Source: Tagaea sp. CACIAM 22H2 (GTDB lineage: Bacteria > Pseudomonadota > Alphaproteobacteria > CACIAM-22H2). From it: a stretch of 64,000 nt of DNA. The notes beneath the pieces were generated by a model. It ran no database searches. It was not told the origin of the DNA and saw nothing but the letters and a program-made list of their open reading frames with translations. The stretch is from contig PVXE01000001.1 in the NCBI GenBank assembly GCA_014444615.1, forward strand, positions 1-64,000. The letters run 5' to 3'. Below are positions 1-7,524 of the stretch, in pieces; the stretch's first letter is position 1; each line of letters starts with the position of its first letter. The position numbers were made by a program, and so were the translations under genes.

Positions 1-798
1 GGCACGATGGAAGCGCTGGTACCCGTCATCCTCGCGAAGCGTGGTGCCTCGGGCGTGGTCGCGGTCGACGGGCTCGATTTCGGCGAGAAGGTCGCGGCGG
101 TGCGCCAAGCGCATAACGTGTCTTTCGCGTATGTGCCCGGCGTATTGTCGGGTTCGCTGGTGCGCGCGATGGAAGAACGCGTCGCGGGCGACATGACCGA
201 GCATCGCTTCGCGGGAGGGCCCAAGCCGCGCCTCGATTTCGACGTCGTCGTGCTGTCGGGCATGCTCTATCACGTCCATTCGCCGCTGCATGTGCTGGCG
301 GCGGCGCGCAGCCTGCTGCGCCCGGGCGGCTTGATGATCGTCGAAACGGCGATCATGCCGATGGACGCCTATCTGATGCAGTGGAACTTCGCCGGTACGG
401 GCTATGTCTACGGCCCCACGGATACGTGGTTCATGACCGTGCCGCTGCTCGATCATTTCCTGCGTTTCCTCAAAATGATGCCGCTCGATGCGCGCTGGAT
501 TCCGGCGGGCACGGGTGTGGCGCGTTTCGCCTGCGTGGCGCGGGCGGTGGATTATCGCCCGCGTCTGCCGGCCGAAACGCTGATGGAAGATGCGCCGTGG
601 AATCTCGAACACGCGGCTCTCCATCGCGAGAATCTGTTCCCCGATCCCAAATTGCCGCCCGTGCCCTATACGACCGCCGCGAAGCCCGTGTACCGGCAAG
701 GCGTGGGCAGTTGCGATCTGTTCGCGACGATGCAAGCCTCTCAGCCGCTGAACGTCACGCCGGAGCTTGTTGAACTGAGGCTGGGCGCGACGATATGA
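1..798 (+). CDS. SAM-dependent methyltransferase, C-terminal part (5' end outside window)
   Basis: The reading frame is open from base 1. The first residues, GTMEAL, look like the tail of a class I methyltransferase motif I, and AVDGLD about 20 residues later fits the acidic motif II, so the true start lies upstream. Further along, VVLSGMLYHVHSP resembles motif IV and LLRPGGLMIVET the post-motif strand seen in class I enzymes. The stop overlaps the start of the glycosyltransferase gene by four bases (ATGA), so both are probably translated together. The substrate is unknown; the neighbour suggests a sugar or glycan precursor, which is inference. Confidence 0.7.
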   Translation, partial: GTMEALVPVILAKRGASGVVAVDGLDFGEKVAAVRQAHNVSFAYVPGVLSGSLVRAMEERVAGDMTEHRFAGGPKPRLDFDVVVLSGMLYHVHSPLHVLAAARSLLRPGGLMIVETAIMPMDAYLMQWNFAGTGYVYGPTDTWFMTVPLLDHFLRFLKMMPLDARWIPAGTGVARFACVARAVDYRPRLPAETLMEDAPWNLEHAALHRENLFPDPKLPPVPYTTAAKPVYRQGVGSCDLFATMQASQPLNVTPELVELRLGATI

Positions 799-2072
799 CG
801 GACTTCACCGTCGCCGCGATGTGGCGCACGCCGGTCTTCCAATGGCTGGGCGGCGACCATCCGATGATGACGAGTTTGCTCGCCCCGCGTGCGGGCTACG
901 ACTTCAAGCTCGATCTGCCGGCGGCGGACGCCGCTGCGCGCGCGAAGGCGGAAAGGGGCCTCGCCAATCTTTCCGCGAAGCTGCGCAAGGCCGTGCCCGA
1001 TATCGCGGACGATGTGCTGGCGGAATTCGTGAAGTCGCGCGACCTCGAAAGCCAAGCACAGGTCGCCGCCGCCGAGCCCGATCTCGTATTTCCGCATTCG
1101 ATGCCGTTCACCGATATGGAACGGCCATGGATTTCGCATCTCGAAGAATTGCTGGCGCTGTTCGCACCCTTCTTCTGGCACGGCACGTCGGCCGAGCGCA
1201 CCGCCTATGGCACGCCGGTGTGGCGGCTGGTGAAGGCGATGCTGGAAGATCCGTCCTGCCGCGCGCTGTCGGCGCATTTGCGGCACACGGTGGATTGGAT
1301 CGGCAAGCTGTTCGACAGCGAGACGATCGCGGCCAAGACGCGCTTCATCCCCTTCGGTCATGCATTCCCGCCTTCGATCGAAGCGCGGGTGCGCGACGCG
1401 CAAGCGGCGCGCGCGAGCCGCAAAGGCTGCACTTTTCTGTTCACGAATTCCTGGTTCCAGGCGGAGCCGAGCTTCGTCTTGCGCGGCGGCATGGAAACGC
1501 TCGCGGCCTACGGCAATCTCGTCAAACGCCGCCCGGATTGCCGCTTGATCCTGCGCACGAAGTTGCCGGTGTCGATCTTCGGCGAAGGCTTCGCCGATTT
1601 CGTGCGTTCGCTGCCGAATGTCGAGATCGTCGACGGCAAGCTCGACTATCCCGATTTCGTCGATCTGTTCCTGCGCGCCGACGCATTCCTGCTGCCGTCT
1701 TGCGGGTTGCACACGGTTTCGCTGCTCGAAGCGATGGCGTCGGGCGCCGCGTTGATCGCGTCGGACGCGCCGGCGGTCGACGAATTCGTGACGCATGGCG
1801 AAACCGGGATCGCCGTCGAAGGGCGGCGTAAGCTGTCCTGGTACGACGAGTACGGTTTCCTGCGGCAGACTTTCGAACCGTTGAAAAAGGATTTCGATGC
1901 GCGCTTCGCCGCCAATCTCGAAGCCGCGATGGATCGCGTGGCGGGCGACGTTGCGTATCGCGTGAAATTGGGGCGTGCGGCCTTCGCCCATGTGCGCCAA
2001 AATCACGCGATGGAACCTTGGATCGGCGGCTTCGGCCAATTGCTCGACGACGTGCGCGACGGCTTGCGATGA
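795..2072 (+). CDS. Glycosyltransferase, GT4-like
   Basis: Protein of 425 residues. The C-terminal half has the family 4 glycosyltransferase layout: a nucleotide-sugar binding segment near residues 225-305 (CRLILRTKLPV, then VEIVDGKLDYPDFVDLF), followed by the acceptor/donor loop ADAFLLPSCGLHTVSLLEAMASG, in which E is the usual catalytic-site acidic residue. The N-terminal half is weakly conserved, as is normal for acceptor domains. It starts inside the stop of the methyltransferase gene and ends inside the start of the next small gene (ATGA both times), forming a tight operon. Donor and acceptor cannot be told from sequence. Confidence 0.75.
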   Translation: MTDFTVAAMWRTPVFQWLGGDHPMMTSLLAPRAGYDFKLDLPAADAAARAKAERGLANLSAKLRKAVPDIADDVLAEFVKSRDLESQAQVAAAEPDLVFPHSMPFTDMERPWISHLEELLALFAPFFWHGTSAERTAYGTPVWRLVKAMLEDPSCRALSAHLRHTVDWIGKLFDSETIAAKTRFIPFGHAFPPSIEARVRDAQAARASRKGCTFLFTNSWFQAEPSFVLRGGMETLAAYGNLVKRRPDCRLILRTKLPVSIFGEGFADFVRSLPNVEIVDGKLDYPDFVDLFLRADAFLLPSCGLHTVSLLEAMASGAALIASDAPAVDEFVTHGETGIAVEGRRKLSWYDEYGFLRQTFEPLKKDFDARFAANLEAAMDRVAGDVAYRVKLGRAAFAHVRQNHAMEPWIGGFGQLLDDVRDGLR

Positions 2073-2383
2073 GCGGCGCGTTCGATCCGTTGACGATGCT
2101 GGGGCGCGGCGGCTTCGACACGCATGCCACGCTCGATCTGCGCGGCCTCAAGCGCGACGAAGCGCTCGCCAAGCTGAAAGCGTTGATCGACACCCATGCC
2201 GCGCCCGCCCCGCATCTTTACGCGGTGCTCATCGATCCCGCCACGCAAGGCGGCGGGGAGACACTGTTCCAGCCGGTCGGGCGCTATCTGCTCGACGCGA
2301 AGCGTTCGGGAAAAATCTTCGCCGTGACGCCGCTCGCTGATCCGCCGGGCGGCGGTTTCGCGATCGATCTGGGGCAAGCGTGA
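2069..2383 (+). CDS. Small protein with Smr-like N-terminal motif
   Basis: Protein of 104 residues starting at the ATG that overlaps the glycosyltransferase stop. Residues about 17-38 read TLDLRGLKRDEALAKLK, close to the LDLHGL...EA opening of Smr (MutS2 C-terminal) nuclease-like domains, with an L instead of the usual H context. The later part lacks an obvious GKG motif, so it may be a degenerate Smr fold or a chance resemblance. The stop overlaps the GTG start of the following gene. The function is unknown; translational coupling to a glycosyltransferase is the only context. Confidence 0.55.
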   Translation: MSGAFDPLTMLGRGGFDTHATLDLRGLKRDEALAKLKALIDTHAAPAPHLYAVLIDPATQGGGETLFQPVGRYLLDAKRSGKIFAVTPLADPPGGGFAIDLGQA

Positions 2384-2604
2384 GCGTCGACCAAGCCGCC
2401 CTCGCGGATTTGGCGCTGCGGCTCGCCGAGAATTTCGGCAGCCATTCGAAACTGGTCGAACTGGTCGCGCGCGCGGCGCGGACCGGCGACGAAACCGTCG
2501 CGGCCAAGGCGTGGGACGAGATCGGCAAATTGCCGCCCGATATCCGCGCCGCGATCGCGAAATGGCTCGCCGAATCCAGGCCTGCGCCGGCGAACGACCG
2601 CTAG
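2380..2604 (+). CDS. Small hypothetical protein, GTG start
   Basis: Protein of 74 residues beginning at a GTG that overlaps the preceding TGA (GTGA). It is alanine-rich and predicted helical, acidic in the first half, with no recognisable domain, signal or membrane segment. The overlap and codon use equal to the neighbours argue that it is real and is the last gene of the operon. It ends two bases before the convergent msrA stop. Confidence 0.55.
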   Translation: MSVDQAALADLALRLAENFGSHSKLVELVARAARTGDETVAAKAWDEIGKLPPDIRAAIAKWLAESRPAPANDR

Positions 2605-2606
2605 CC

Positions 2607-3257
2607 TTAGACCTTGACGCCGATCGGGCAGGAAACGCCCGTTCCGCCAAGGCCGCAATAACCTGCCGGGTTTTTGGCGAGATATTGCTGGTGATAGGCC
2701 TCGGCATAATAGAACGGACCCGCGTCGACGATCTCGGTCGTGATCGGGCCGTAGCCGGCTTTCGCCAGCGCCGCCCCGAACGCCGCTTTTGACGCTTCGG
2801 CCGCTTTGCGCTGTTCGGGCGAATTCACGTAGATGCCCGAGCGATACTGCGTGCCGACATCGTTGCCCTGGCGCATGCCCTGGGTCGGGTCGTGGCTTTC
2901 CCAGAACGTCTTCAGCACCGCTTCCAGGCTCAAGCGCGCGGGATCGAAGGCGACGAGCACGACCTCGTTATGGCCGGTCATGCCCGAGCACACTTCCTCG
3001 TAGGTCGGATTCTTCGTGTAACCGGCGGCATAGCCCACGGCGGTCGAAACGGCACCGGGCAATTGCCAGAATTTGCGCTCGGCGCCCCAGAAGCAGCCCA
3101 GACCCACGACGATCGTTTCCGTACCCGCCGGAAAGGGCGGCTTCAACGGCGTGCCGAGCACGAAGTGACGGGTGGGAACGGCGATCGCTTCGTCGCGTCC
3201 GGGCAGCGCCTCGGACGGCGACGGCATCACGGCTTTTTTGCGGGCGAAGAGATACAT
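2607..3257 (-). CDS. msrA: Peptide-methionine (S)-S-oxide reductase
   Basis: Protein of 216 residues that reduces methionine-S-sulfoxide in proteins. The catalytic motif GCFWG is at residues 53-57 with nucleophile Cys55, followed by the family signature [16 protein letters not shown] and HNEVV. The C-terminal segment contains [11 protein letters not shown], giving two cysteines suited to the resolving step. The start at 3257 has a GCGAGG ribosome binding site six bases upstream; the open frame continues much further but without family similarity. Length fits MsrA with the about 45-residue N-terminal extension seen in many proteobacteria. Confidence 0.96.
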   Translation of the reverse strand: MYLFARKKAVMPSPSEALPGRDEAIAVPTRHFVLGTPLKPPFPAGTETIVVGLGCFWGAERKFWQLPGAVSTAVGYAAGYTKNPTYEEVCSGMTGHNEVVLVAFDPARLSLEAVLKTFWESHDPTQGMRQGNDVGTQYRSGIYVNSPEQRKAAEASKAAFGAALAKAGYGPITTEIVDAGPFYYAEAYHQQYLAKNPAGYCGLGGTGVSCPIGVKV

Positions 3258-3263
3258 GGGGGA

Positions 3264-3295
3264 CCTCGCTTTCGCCGGACGATTCGCCGGCGAGG
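3264..3295 (-). promoter_or_regulatory. Hairpin overlapping the msrA ribosome binding site
   Basis: On the minus strand CCTCGC (3295-3290) can pair with GCGAGG (3269-3264), which is the msrA ribosome binding site. An alternative inner stem TCGCCGG/CCGGCGA (7 bp) also forms. The structure has no U-run, so it is not a terminator. Control of msrA translation is an inference. Confidence 0.35.
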
Positions 3296-3304
3296 CCCCG
3301 AAGG

Positions 3305-3652
3305 TTACAGGCCCTTGAGGTGACGGTCGATACGCATGCGCTCGCCTTCCGACACGGCGACCTCGAAGCTGTGACGCAACGACATCATGGTTTCGAGTTG
3401 CTTCATCGACCCGAAGATACGCCCCGCCGCAAGCTGGCGGGCGACGGCACCCATATGCTTGGGCGCGTCGAGGAACACCTGATGGGCGAGCAGCACGGGT
3501 TTGCCCTCGTGCGTGCCCAGAGTCACGAACCATTGCGCGACCGAGTTGGCGCCAATGAAGATGCGATCGTTGATCAGCGTGCGCGGTGCGTCGGACGTCG
3601 CCGACGTTTCGGCTTGGGGGGGCTGCGGGGCGGGCGTGTTTTCCATCGGCAT
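3305..3652 (-). CDS. Hypothetical protein
   Basis: Protein of 115 residues, or 113 from the second methionine. The first 25 residues are proline-, alanine- and threonine-rich and probably disordered; the rest is a compact mixed segment ending in [12 protein letters not shown] recognise no family. It lies between tRNA-Val and msrA on the same strand, 47 bases upstream of msrA, so it may share the msrA transcript. Codon use matches the genome. Confidence 0.6.
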   Translation of the reverse strand: MPMENTPAPQPPQAETSATSDAPRTLINDRIFIGANSVAQWFVTLGTHEGKPVLLAHQVFLDAPKHMGAVARQLAAGRIFGSMKQLETMMSLRHSFEVAVSEGERMRIDRHLKGL

Positions 3653-3674
3653 ATCCGTTCGACTCGTGCGAGGC

Positions 3675-3689
3675 TTGAGTTCGACTCAA
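3675..3689. promoter_or_regulatory. Short perfect inverted repeat upstream of an unknown gene
   Basis: TTGAGT-TCG-ACTCAA, two 6-base arms with a 3-base centre, lies 23-37 bases before the start of the 115-residue minus-strand protein in an unusually AT-rich intergenic segment (3653-3899). It could be an operator; no partner regulator is visible nearby. Confidence 0.25.
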
Positions 3690-3899
3690 TTTGAGGGCTG
3701 CCGGTGAATCAAGCGTTAAACACGAACGCCGATTCTGGATGCCGTTCGCTTTAATTATTAACGCGCGGCGCGATGTAAAAATTGCGTCACGCGTGCTCGC
3801 GCTTTGCGCCGCCATCCGAATGGGAACGAAACGATCTGCCGGATCGGAAAAGCCGCGAACCCGTTCTACTCGACGAATCGGGGGTTCGATGGGGCCGGA

Positions 3900-3974
3900 T
3901 GGTGGGCGCTGCAGGGATTGAACCTGCGACCCCTGCCGTGTGAAAGCAGTGCTCTCCCGCTGAGCTAAGCGCCC
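3900..3974 (-). tRNA. tRNA-Val (anticodon CAC)
   Basis: Read on the minus strand, the 75-base sequence folds into a full cloverleaf: a 7-bp acceptor stem (GGGCGCT/AGCGCCC), D arm TTAGCTCAGCGGGAGAG, anticodon stem-loop CTGCT-TTCACAC-GGCAG with CAC after U33, and a T arm containing GGTTCAATCC. Discriminator A and a genome-encoded CCA follow. The anticodon reads the valine codon GUG. Confidence 0.96.
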
Positions 3975-4007
3975 GTCGCCATCGGCCAAAAGCGGCGGTG
4001 GGGCAGG

Positions 4008-4036
4008 GGTATAGGGCGGGCGTTTCCGGCTGTCAA
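4008..4036 (-). promoter_or_regulatory. Sigma-70 type promoter of tRNA-Val
   Basis: On the minus strand a perfect -35 TTGACA (4036-4031) is followed after 17 bases by TATACC (4013-4008). Transcription would begin near 4001, about 27 bases before the tRNA 5' end. Confidence 0.75.
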
Positions 4037-4094
4037 GAAAGGCGCCTTGGTAACGGGCCCTTGGCGCCGCGCCGAAATGCCCTATCTTATCGAC

Positions 4095-4907
4095 ATGCCT
4101 AAAAGACGCCGCCCCGCTGCCCTGGGATTGGCCGCCGCGCTTTTTGCGGCCCCGGCGGGCGCCTTTACGTCCGGCGACCGTTACGAGGTCGATTTCGACG
4201 TAACGGCGGGCGGGCGGATCGCCCATCTGACCTTGGCATTCGCCATGGTCGGACAGAATTACCAATTCGCCTCGCGCCAGGAATCGGCCGGGTTGCTCGA
4301 TTGGCTGGCTTCGTGGCGTTCGCAAACCGAGGTGCGCGGCTTTTTCCGCGGCACCGATCCGGTGCCGACGTCTTATCGCGTCGACGGCACGTTCCGCGGC
4401 AATCCGCGTAAAGTGGAACTGGTGTTCGAGGACGGGCGCGTCGTGCGCATGGATACGGTGCCCGAGGCGCGCGACGACGACCGCGAAGAAGTTCCGGCCG
4501 CGTTGCGCGAAGGGGCGGTCGATCCGGTCTCGGCGCTGGTCTATGCGCTGCGCACGGTGAACGAGACCGGCAAATGCGATGCGCGCGTGAAGGTGTTCGA
4601 CGGCCGCCAGCGTTACGACGTGGCCTTCACCGATAAAGGCATGCAGCGCGTCGCGCGCCACAACGCCTCGAATTTCGAAGGCGAGGCGCGGGCCTGCGAA
4701 TTCGAATGGATCCCGATCGCGGGGCGCAAGCGCAACCCGTCGATCCGCGTCTCGGGCGAACAGCGCGTGGGCACCGTCTATCTCGCCCCGGTCGCCGACA
4801 GCGCCGTGCTGGCGCCGGTGCGTATCGAGTTCACGCTGTGGTTCGGCACCGTGGTCGGGCATCTGCGCGACGTGCGCCGCATGCCCGCGCGCGCGGAGAT
4901 CGACTGA
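4095..4907 (+). CDS. DUF3108-type exported protein
   Basis: Protein of 270 residues. From this ATG it begins with a basic stretch, MPKRRR, and a hydrophobic run ending APAGA, a typical Sec signal peptide, so it should be periplasmic. The mature part, starting [10 protein letters not shown] and continuing with beta-rich segments such as [17 protein letters not shown], resembles the DUF3108 family of periplasmic or outer-membrane-facing proteins of unknown role. TTG at 4047 or ATG at 4077 would only lengthen the n-region and are alternatives. It converges with the DUF2721 gene, three bases away. Confidence 0.7.
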   Translation: MPKRRRPAALGLAAALFAAPAGAFTSGDRYEVDFDVTAGGRIAHLTLAFAMVGQNYQFASRQESAGLLDWLASWRSQTEVRGFFRGTDPVPTSYRVDGTFRGNPRKVELVFEDGRVVRMDTVPEARDDDREEVPAALREGAVDPVSALVYALRTVNETGKCDARVKVFDGRQRYDVAFTDKGMQRVARHNASNFEGEARACEFEWIPIAGRKRNPSIRVSGEQRVGTVYLAPVADSAVLAPVRIEFTLWFGTVVGHLRDVRRMPARAEID

Positions 4908-4909
4908 AT

Positions 4910-5371
4910 CTAAGGCCGGTGTTCGATGTCTTCGGTTTCGCGGCGCAAGGCGCGGATCGAGACATAGACTTCGATCAGGAACAGCCCCAGCGCCAGGATG
5001 ACGGCGACGACCGCCGCGGCGAAAAAGCCGATCGGCACCGTGCTGGCGATACCGCGCGACACGCCCACGACGAACAGTGCCAAAATCGCGCAGCAGGTCA
5101 GGAAGGTCGATACCGTCAGCAGCGCGATCGCCGCGTTGACGACGCGCAGCCGCGTGCGCTGGATCGCCAATTCGCCGTGCCATTGGCGCATCCGCTCGGG
5201 CTCCGCCAAACCACGCAACTCGCGCGACAGATTGCGCGTGCGGTCGACCACGCGCGCCAAGCGCCCGGTGAACACGCTGAGCAGAATGCCCAAACCGTTG
5301 AGCAGGAACACGGGCGCGATCGCCATCTGGATCAGATGCGCGATGCTTTCGATGGTCATGTCGGCGTTCAT
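4910..5371 (-). CDS. DUF2721 family membrane protein
   Basis: Protein of 153 residues with a hydrophobic N-terminal segment (about 10-34), a charged amphipathic middle ([16 protein letters not shown]) and two strongly hydrophobic segments (about 79-104 and 110-135), matching the DUF2721 layout of inner-membrane proteins of unknown function. The start ATG overlaps the gph stop by four bases, so it is translated after gph. No catalytic motif is evident. Confidence 0.75.
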   Translation of the reverse strand: MNADMTIESIAHLIQMAIAPVFLLNGLGILLSVFTGRLARVVDRTRNLSRELRGLAEPERMRQWHGELAIQRTRLRVVNAAIALLTVSTFLTCCAILALFVVGVSRGIASTVPIGFFAAAVVAVILALGLFLIEVYVSIRALRRETEDIEHRP

Positions 5372-6036
5372 GCGATCAGCTCCGCGATTTGGGCGAAGTC
5401 GCGCACCAGCGCGTCGGCGCGCAGATTCTCGACCGGCCCCAGCGAATAGCCATACGGCACGGCGATGAACGGCAAGCCCGCCGCGCGCGCCGAATAGGCG
5501 TCGTTGGGCGAATCGCCGACGAAGGCGGTTTCGCCCGGCGCCGATCCCAATGCGGCCAACCCGACGCGCACATGGCGCGCATCGGGTTTGCGGAACGGCA
5601 CGTCGCCGCCGACGACGGCGCCGAAATACTTTTCGAAGCCGATTATTTTCAACAATTTCGCCGTCGGCCGGTCGGCCTTGTTGGTCACGATGCCGAGTTT
5701 GAGGCCGCGTTGGCGGAGCGTTTCCAGCGTCGCCTCGACGCCGGCATAGGGCTTGGACGTCCGCGCGATGTCCGCTTCGTAGATTTGGAACCAGCGCGCG
5801 GTCAGCTTGTCGAGCATCGCGGCATCCGGTGCGGGAAGGCCGGAAACTTTCCATCCTTTTTCGATCAAGGCGCGCGCGCCGTCGCCGACCAGACCGCGCG
5901 CGGTCGCTTCGCCCAGCGCCGTGTGGCCGTTTTCAACCAGCAGCGCGTCCAAGGCGGCGCCGATATCGCCGGCCGTGTCGACCAGCGTGCCGTCGAGGTC
6001 GAAAAGTATCGCGGAGACGCGAAAAGGGGCTTTCAT
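5368..6036 (-). CDS. gph: Phosphoglycolate phosphatase (HAD family)
   Basis: Protein of 222 residues. It has the HAD motifs in order: motif [11 protein letters not shown] near residue 11-20 with the nucleophile Asp, motif II IVTNK near 115, Lys in FRKPDA, and motif [13 protein letters not shown] near 175. Gph removes phosphate from 2-phosphoglycolate, a by-product of DNA repair or oxygenase activity. Placement beside glmU-glmS recurs in alphaproteobacteria. Other HAD phosphatase activities cannot be excluded. Confidence 0.85.
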   Translation of the reverse strand: MKAPFRVSAILFDLDGTLVDTAGDIGAALDALLVENGHTALGEATARGLVGDGARALIEKGWKVSGLPAPDAAMLDKLTARWFQIYEADIARTSKPYAGVEATLETLRQRGLKLGIVTNKADRPTAKLLKIIGFEKYFGAVVGGDVPFRKPDARHVRVGLAALGSAPGETAFVGDSPNDAYSARAAGLPFIAVPYGYSLGPVENLRADALVRDFAQIAELIA

Positions 6037-6139
6037 CCTTTGGATTTAGCGGGCCTTGCCACAGGTCGCAACAATTCGTGACTGGGGTCGCGGCCGGGGT
6101 ATATGGAATGGTCCGCCCGTCACGCATGGATTCGCAGAT

Positions 6140-7516
6140 ATGAGCCGAAAAATCGCCGCCATCGTGCTCGCCGCCGGTCTCGGCACGCGTATGAAATCAG
6201 CCCGGCCCAAGGCCCTGCTCGAAGTGGGCGGGCGGCCGGTGATCGGCCATATCGCGGCGGAGCTCGCCAAGCTCGGCGTCGTCAAAGTCGCCCTGGTGCT
6301 CGGGGCGGGCATGGACGACGTGCTCGAAGCCGCGCGCGCGGCCGCCCCCGGTCTCGACATCGTCTCGGTCTTGCAGACCGATCGCCTGGGCACGGCGCAT
6401 GCCGCGTTGCAGGCGCGCGCCGTGCTCGACGGGTTCGACGGCGACGTGCTGGTGGCGCTGGGCGACGCGCCCTTCGTGTCGGCCGAAACCTTTGCGCGGC
6501 TGGCGGGCGCGTTGCGCAGCGACCCCAAACCCGCCTTGGCGGTGCTGGGCGTGCGCGTACCCGTCCCCAATTCCTTCGGCCGCTTGATCGTTACCAATGT
6601 CGACGCCGAACTGGTGCGCATCGTCGAGGCGAAGGAAGCGACACCGTCCGAACTCGCCATCGACTTCGTCAATTCCGGCGTCATGGCATTCGACGGCAAG
6701 GGCATGTTCGATCTGATCGCCAAGATCGGCAACGCCAACGCCAAGGGCGAATACTACCTGACCGACGCGGTCGAGCTCGCGCGCAAGGCCGGGCGCAAAG
6801 TCGTCGCCGCCGAAGGCTCGCGCGACGAATGGCGTGCCGCGGACGACAAAGTGCAGCTCGCCGATCTCGAATCCTGGTTCCAGGCCAAGAAGCGCGAAGC
6901 GGCGATGCGCGCCGGCGTCACGCTGATCGATCCGTCGGCGGTATGGTTCAGCTACGATACCGAAATCGGCGCCGACACGGTCGTCTATCCCGGCACGATT
7001 TTCGGGCCCGGCGTCAAAGTCGGCCGCGACGTGCAGATCAAGGGCTTCTGCCATCTGGAGGGGGCGACCGTCGCCGACGGCGTGCTGATGGGGCCTTATG
7101 CGCGCCTGCGCCCCGGTGCGCAGATCGGCGAGGGTGCGCATATCGGCAATTTCGTCGAGATCAAAGCGGCGAAAGTCGAAGCGGGCGCCAAGATCAACCA
7201 TCTTTCCTATATCGGCGATGCGCGCGTCGGGGCGAAAGCCAATATCGGGGCGGGCGCCATCACCTGCAATTACGACGGCTTCTTCAAATCGCACACCGAT
7301 ATCGGGGCGGGCGCGTTCGTCGGCTCGAATTCTTCGCTCGTGGCACCGGTGACGATCGGCGACGGCGCCATTGTCGGCGCGGGCTCGGTCGTCACGCGCG
7401 ACGTGCCCGCCGATGCGATGGTCGTGGTGCGTCCCGCACCGGTGGTGAAAGAAGGCTGGGCGAAAATGTTCCGCACCCGCCGGGCGGCCGAAAAAGCGGC
7501 GCAGAAGAAAGGCTAG
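6140..7516 (+). CDS. glmU: Bifunctional UDP-GlcNAc pyrophosphorylase / glucosamine-1-P acetyltransferase
   Basis: Protein of 458 residues, the usual GlmU length. The N-terminal uridyltransferase domain opens with VLAAGLGTRMKS (residues 9-20). The C-terminal half is a left-handed beta-helix of hexapeptide repeats, with the acetyltransferase signature INHLSYIGDA and the ITCNYDG loop. It makes UDP-GlcNAc for peptidoglycan and lipopolysaccharide. The chosen start gives the canonical N-terminus. glmS follows eight bases later, so the last steps of the pathway are made together. Confidence 0.97.
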   Translation: MSRKIAAIVLAAGLGTRMKSARPKALLEVGGRPVIGHIAAELAKLGVVKVALVLGAGMDDVLEAARAAAPGLDIVSVLQTDRLGTAHAALQARAVLDGFDGDVLVALGDAPFVSAETFARLAGALRSDPKPALAVLGVRVPVPNSFGRLIVTNVDAELVRIVEAKEATPSELAIDFVNSGVMAFDGKGMFDLIAKIGNANAKGEYYLTDAVELARKAGRKVVAAEGSRDEWRAADDKVQLADLESWFQAKKREAAMRAGVTLIDPSAVWFSYDTEIGADTVVYPGTIFGPGVKVGRDVQIKGFCHLEGATVADGVLMGPYARLRPGAQIGEGAHIGNFVEIKAAKVEAGAKINHLSYIGDARVGAKANIGAGAITCNYDGFFKSHTDIGAGAFVGSNSSLVAPVTIGDGAIVGAGSVVTRDVPADAMVVVRPAPVVKEGWAKMFRTRRAAEKAAQKKG

Positions 7517-7524
7517 ATCCGGAT

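Noticed and set aside
3900..3974. tRNA-Val as an integration (att) site
   Set aside because: I looked for a second copy of the tRNA 3' end and for integrase genes in the window and saw none.
3258..5183. Upstream extension of the msrA frame to 858 codons
   Set aside because: The frame is open by chance through the tRNA and other genes; MsrA similarity starts at residue 1 of the 216-residue protein with a good ribosome site.
7517..7524. glmS ribozyme or riboswitch before glmS
   Set aside because: Only eight bases separate glmU and glmS; there is no room for it and this element is known from Gram-positive bacteria.
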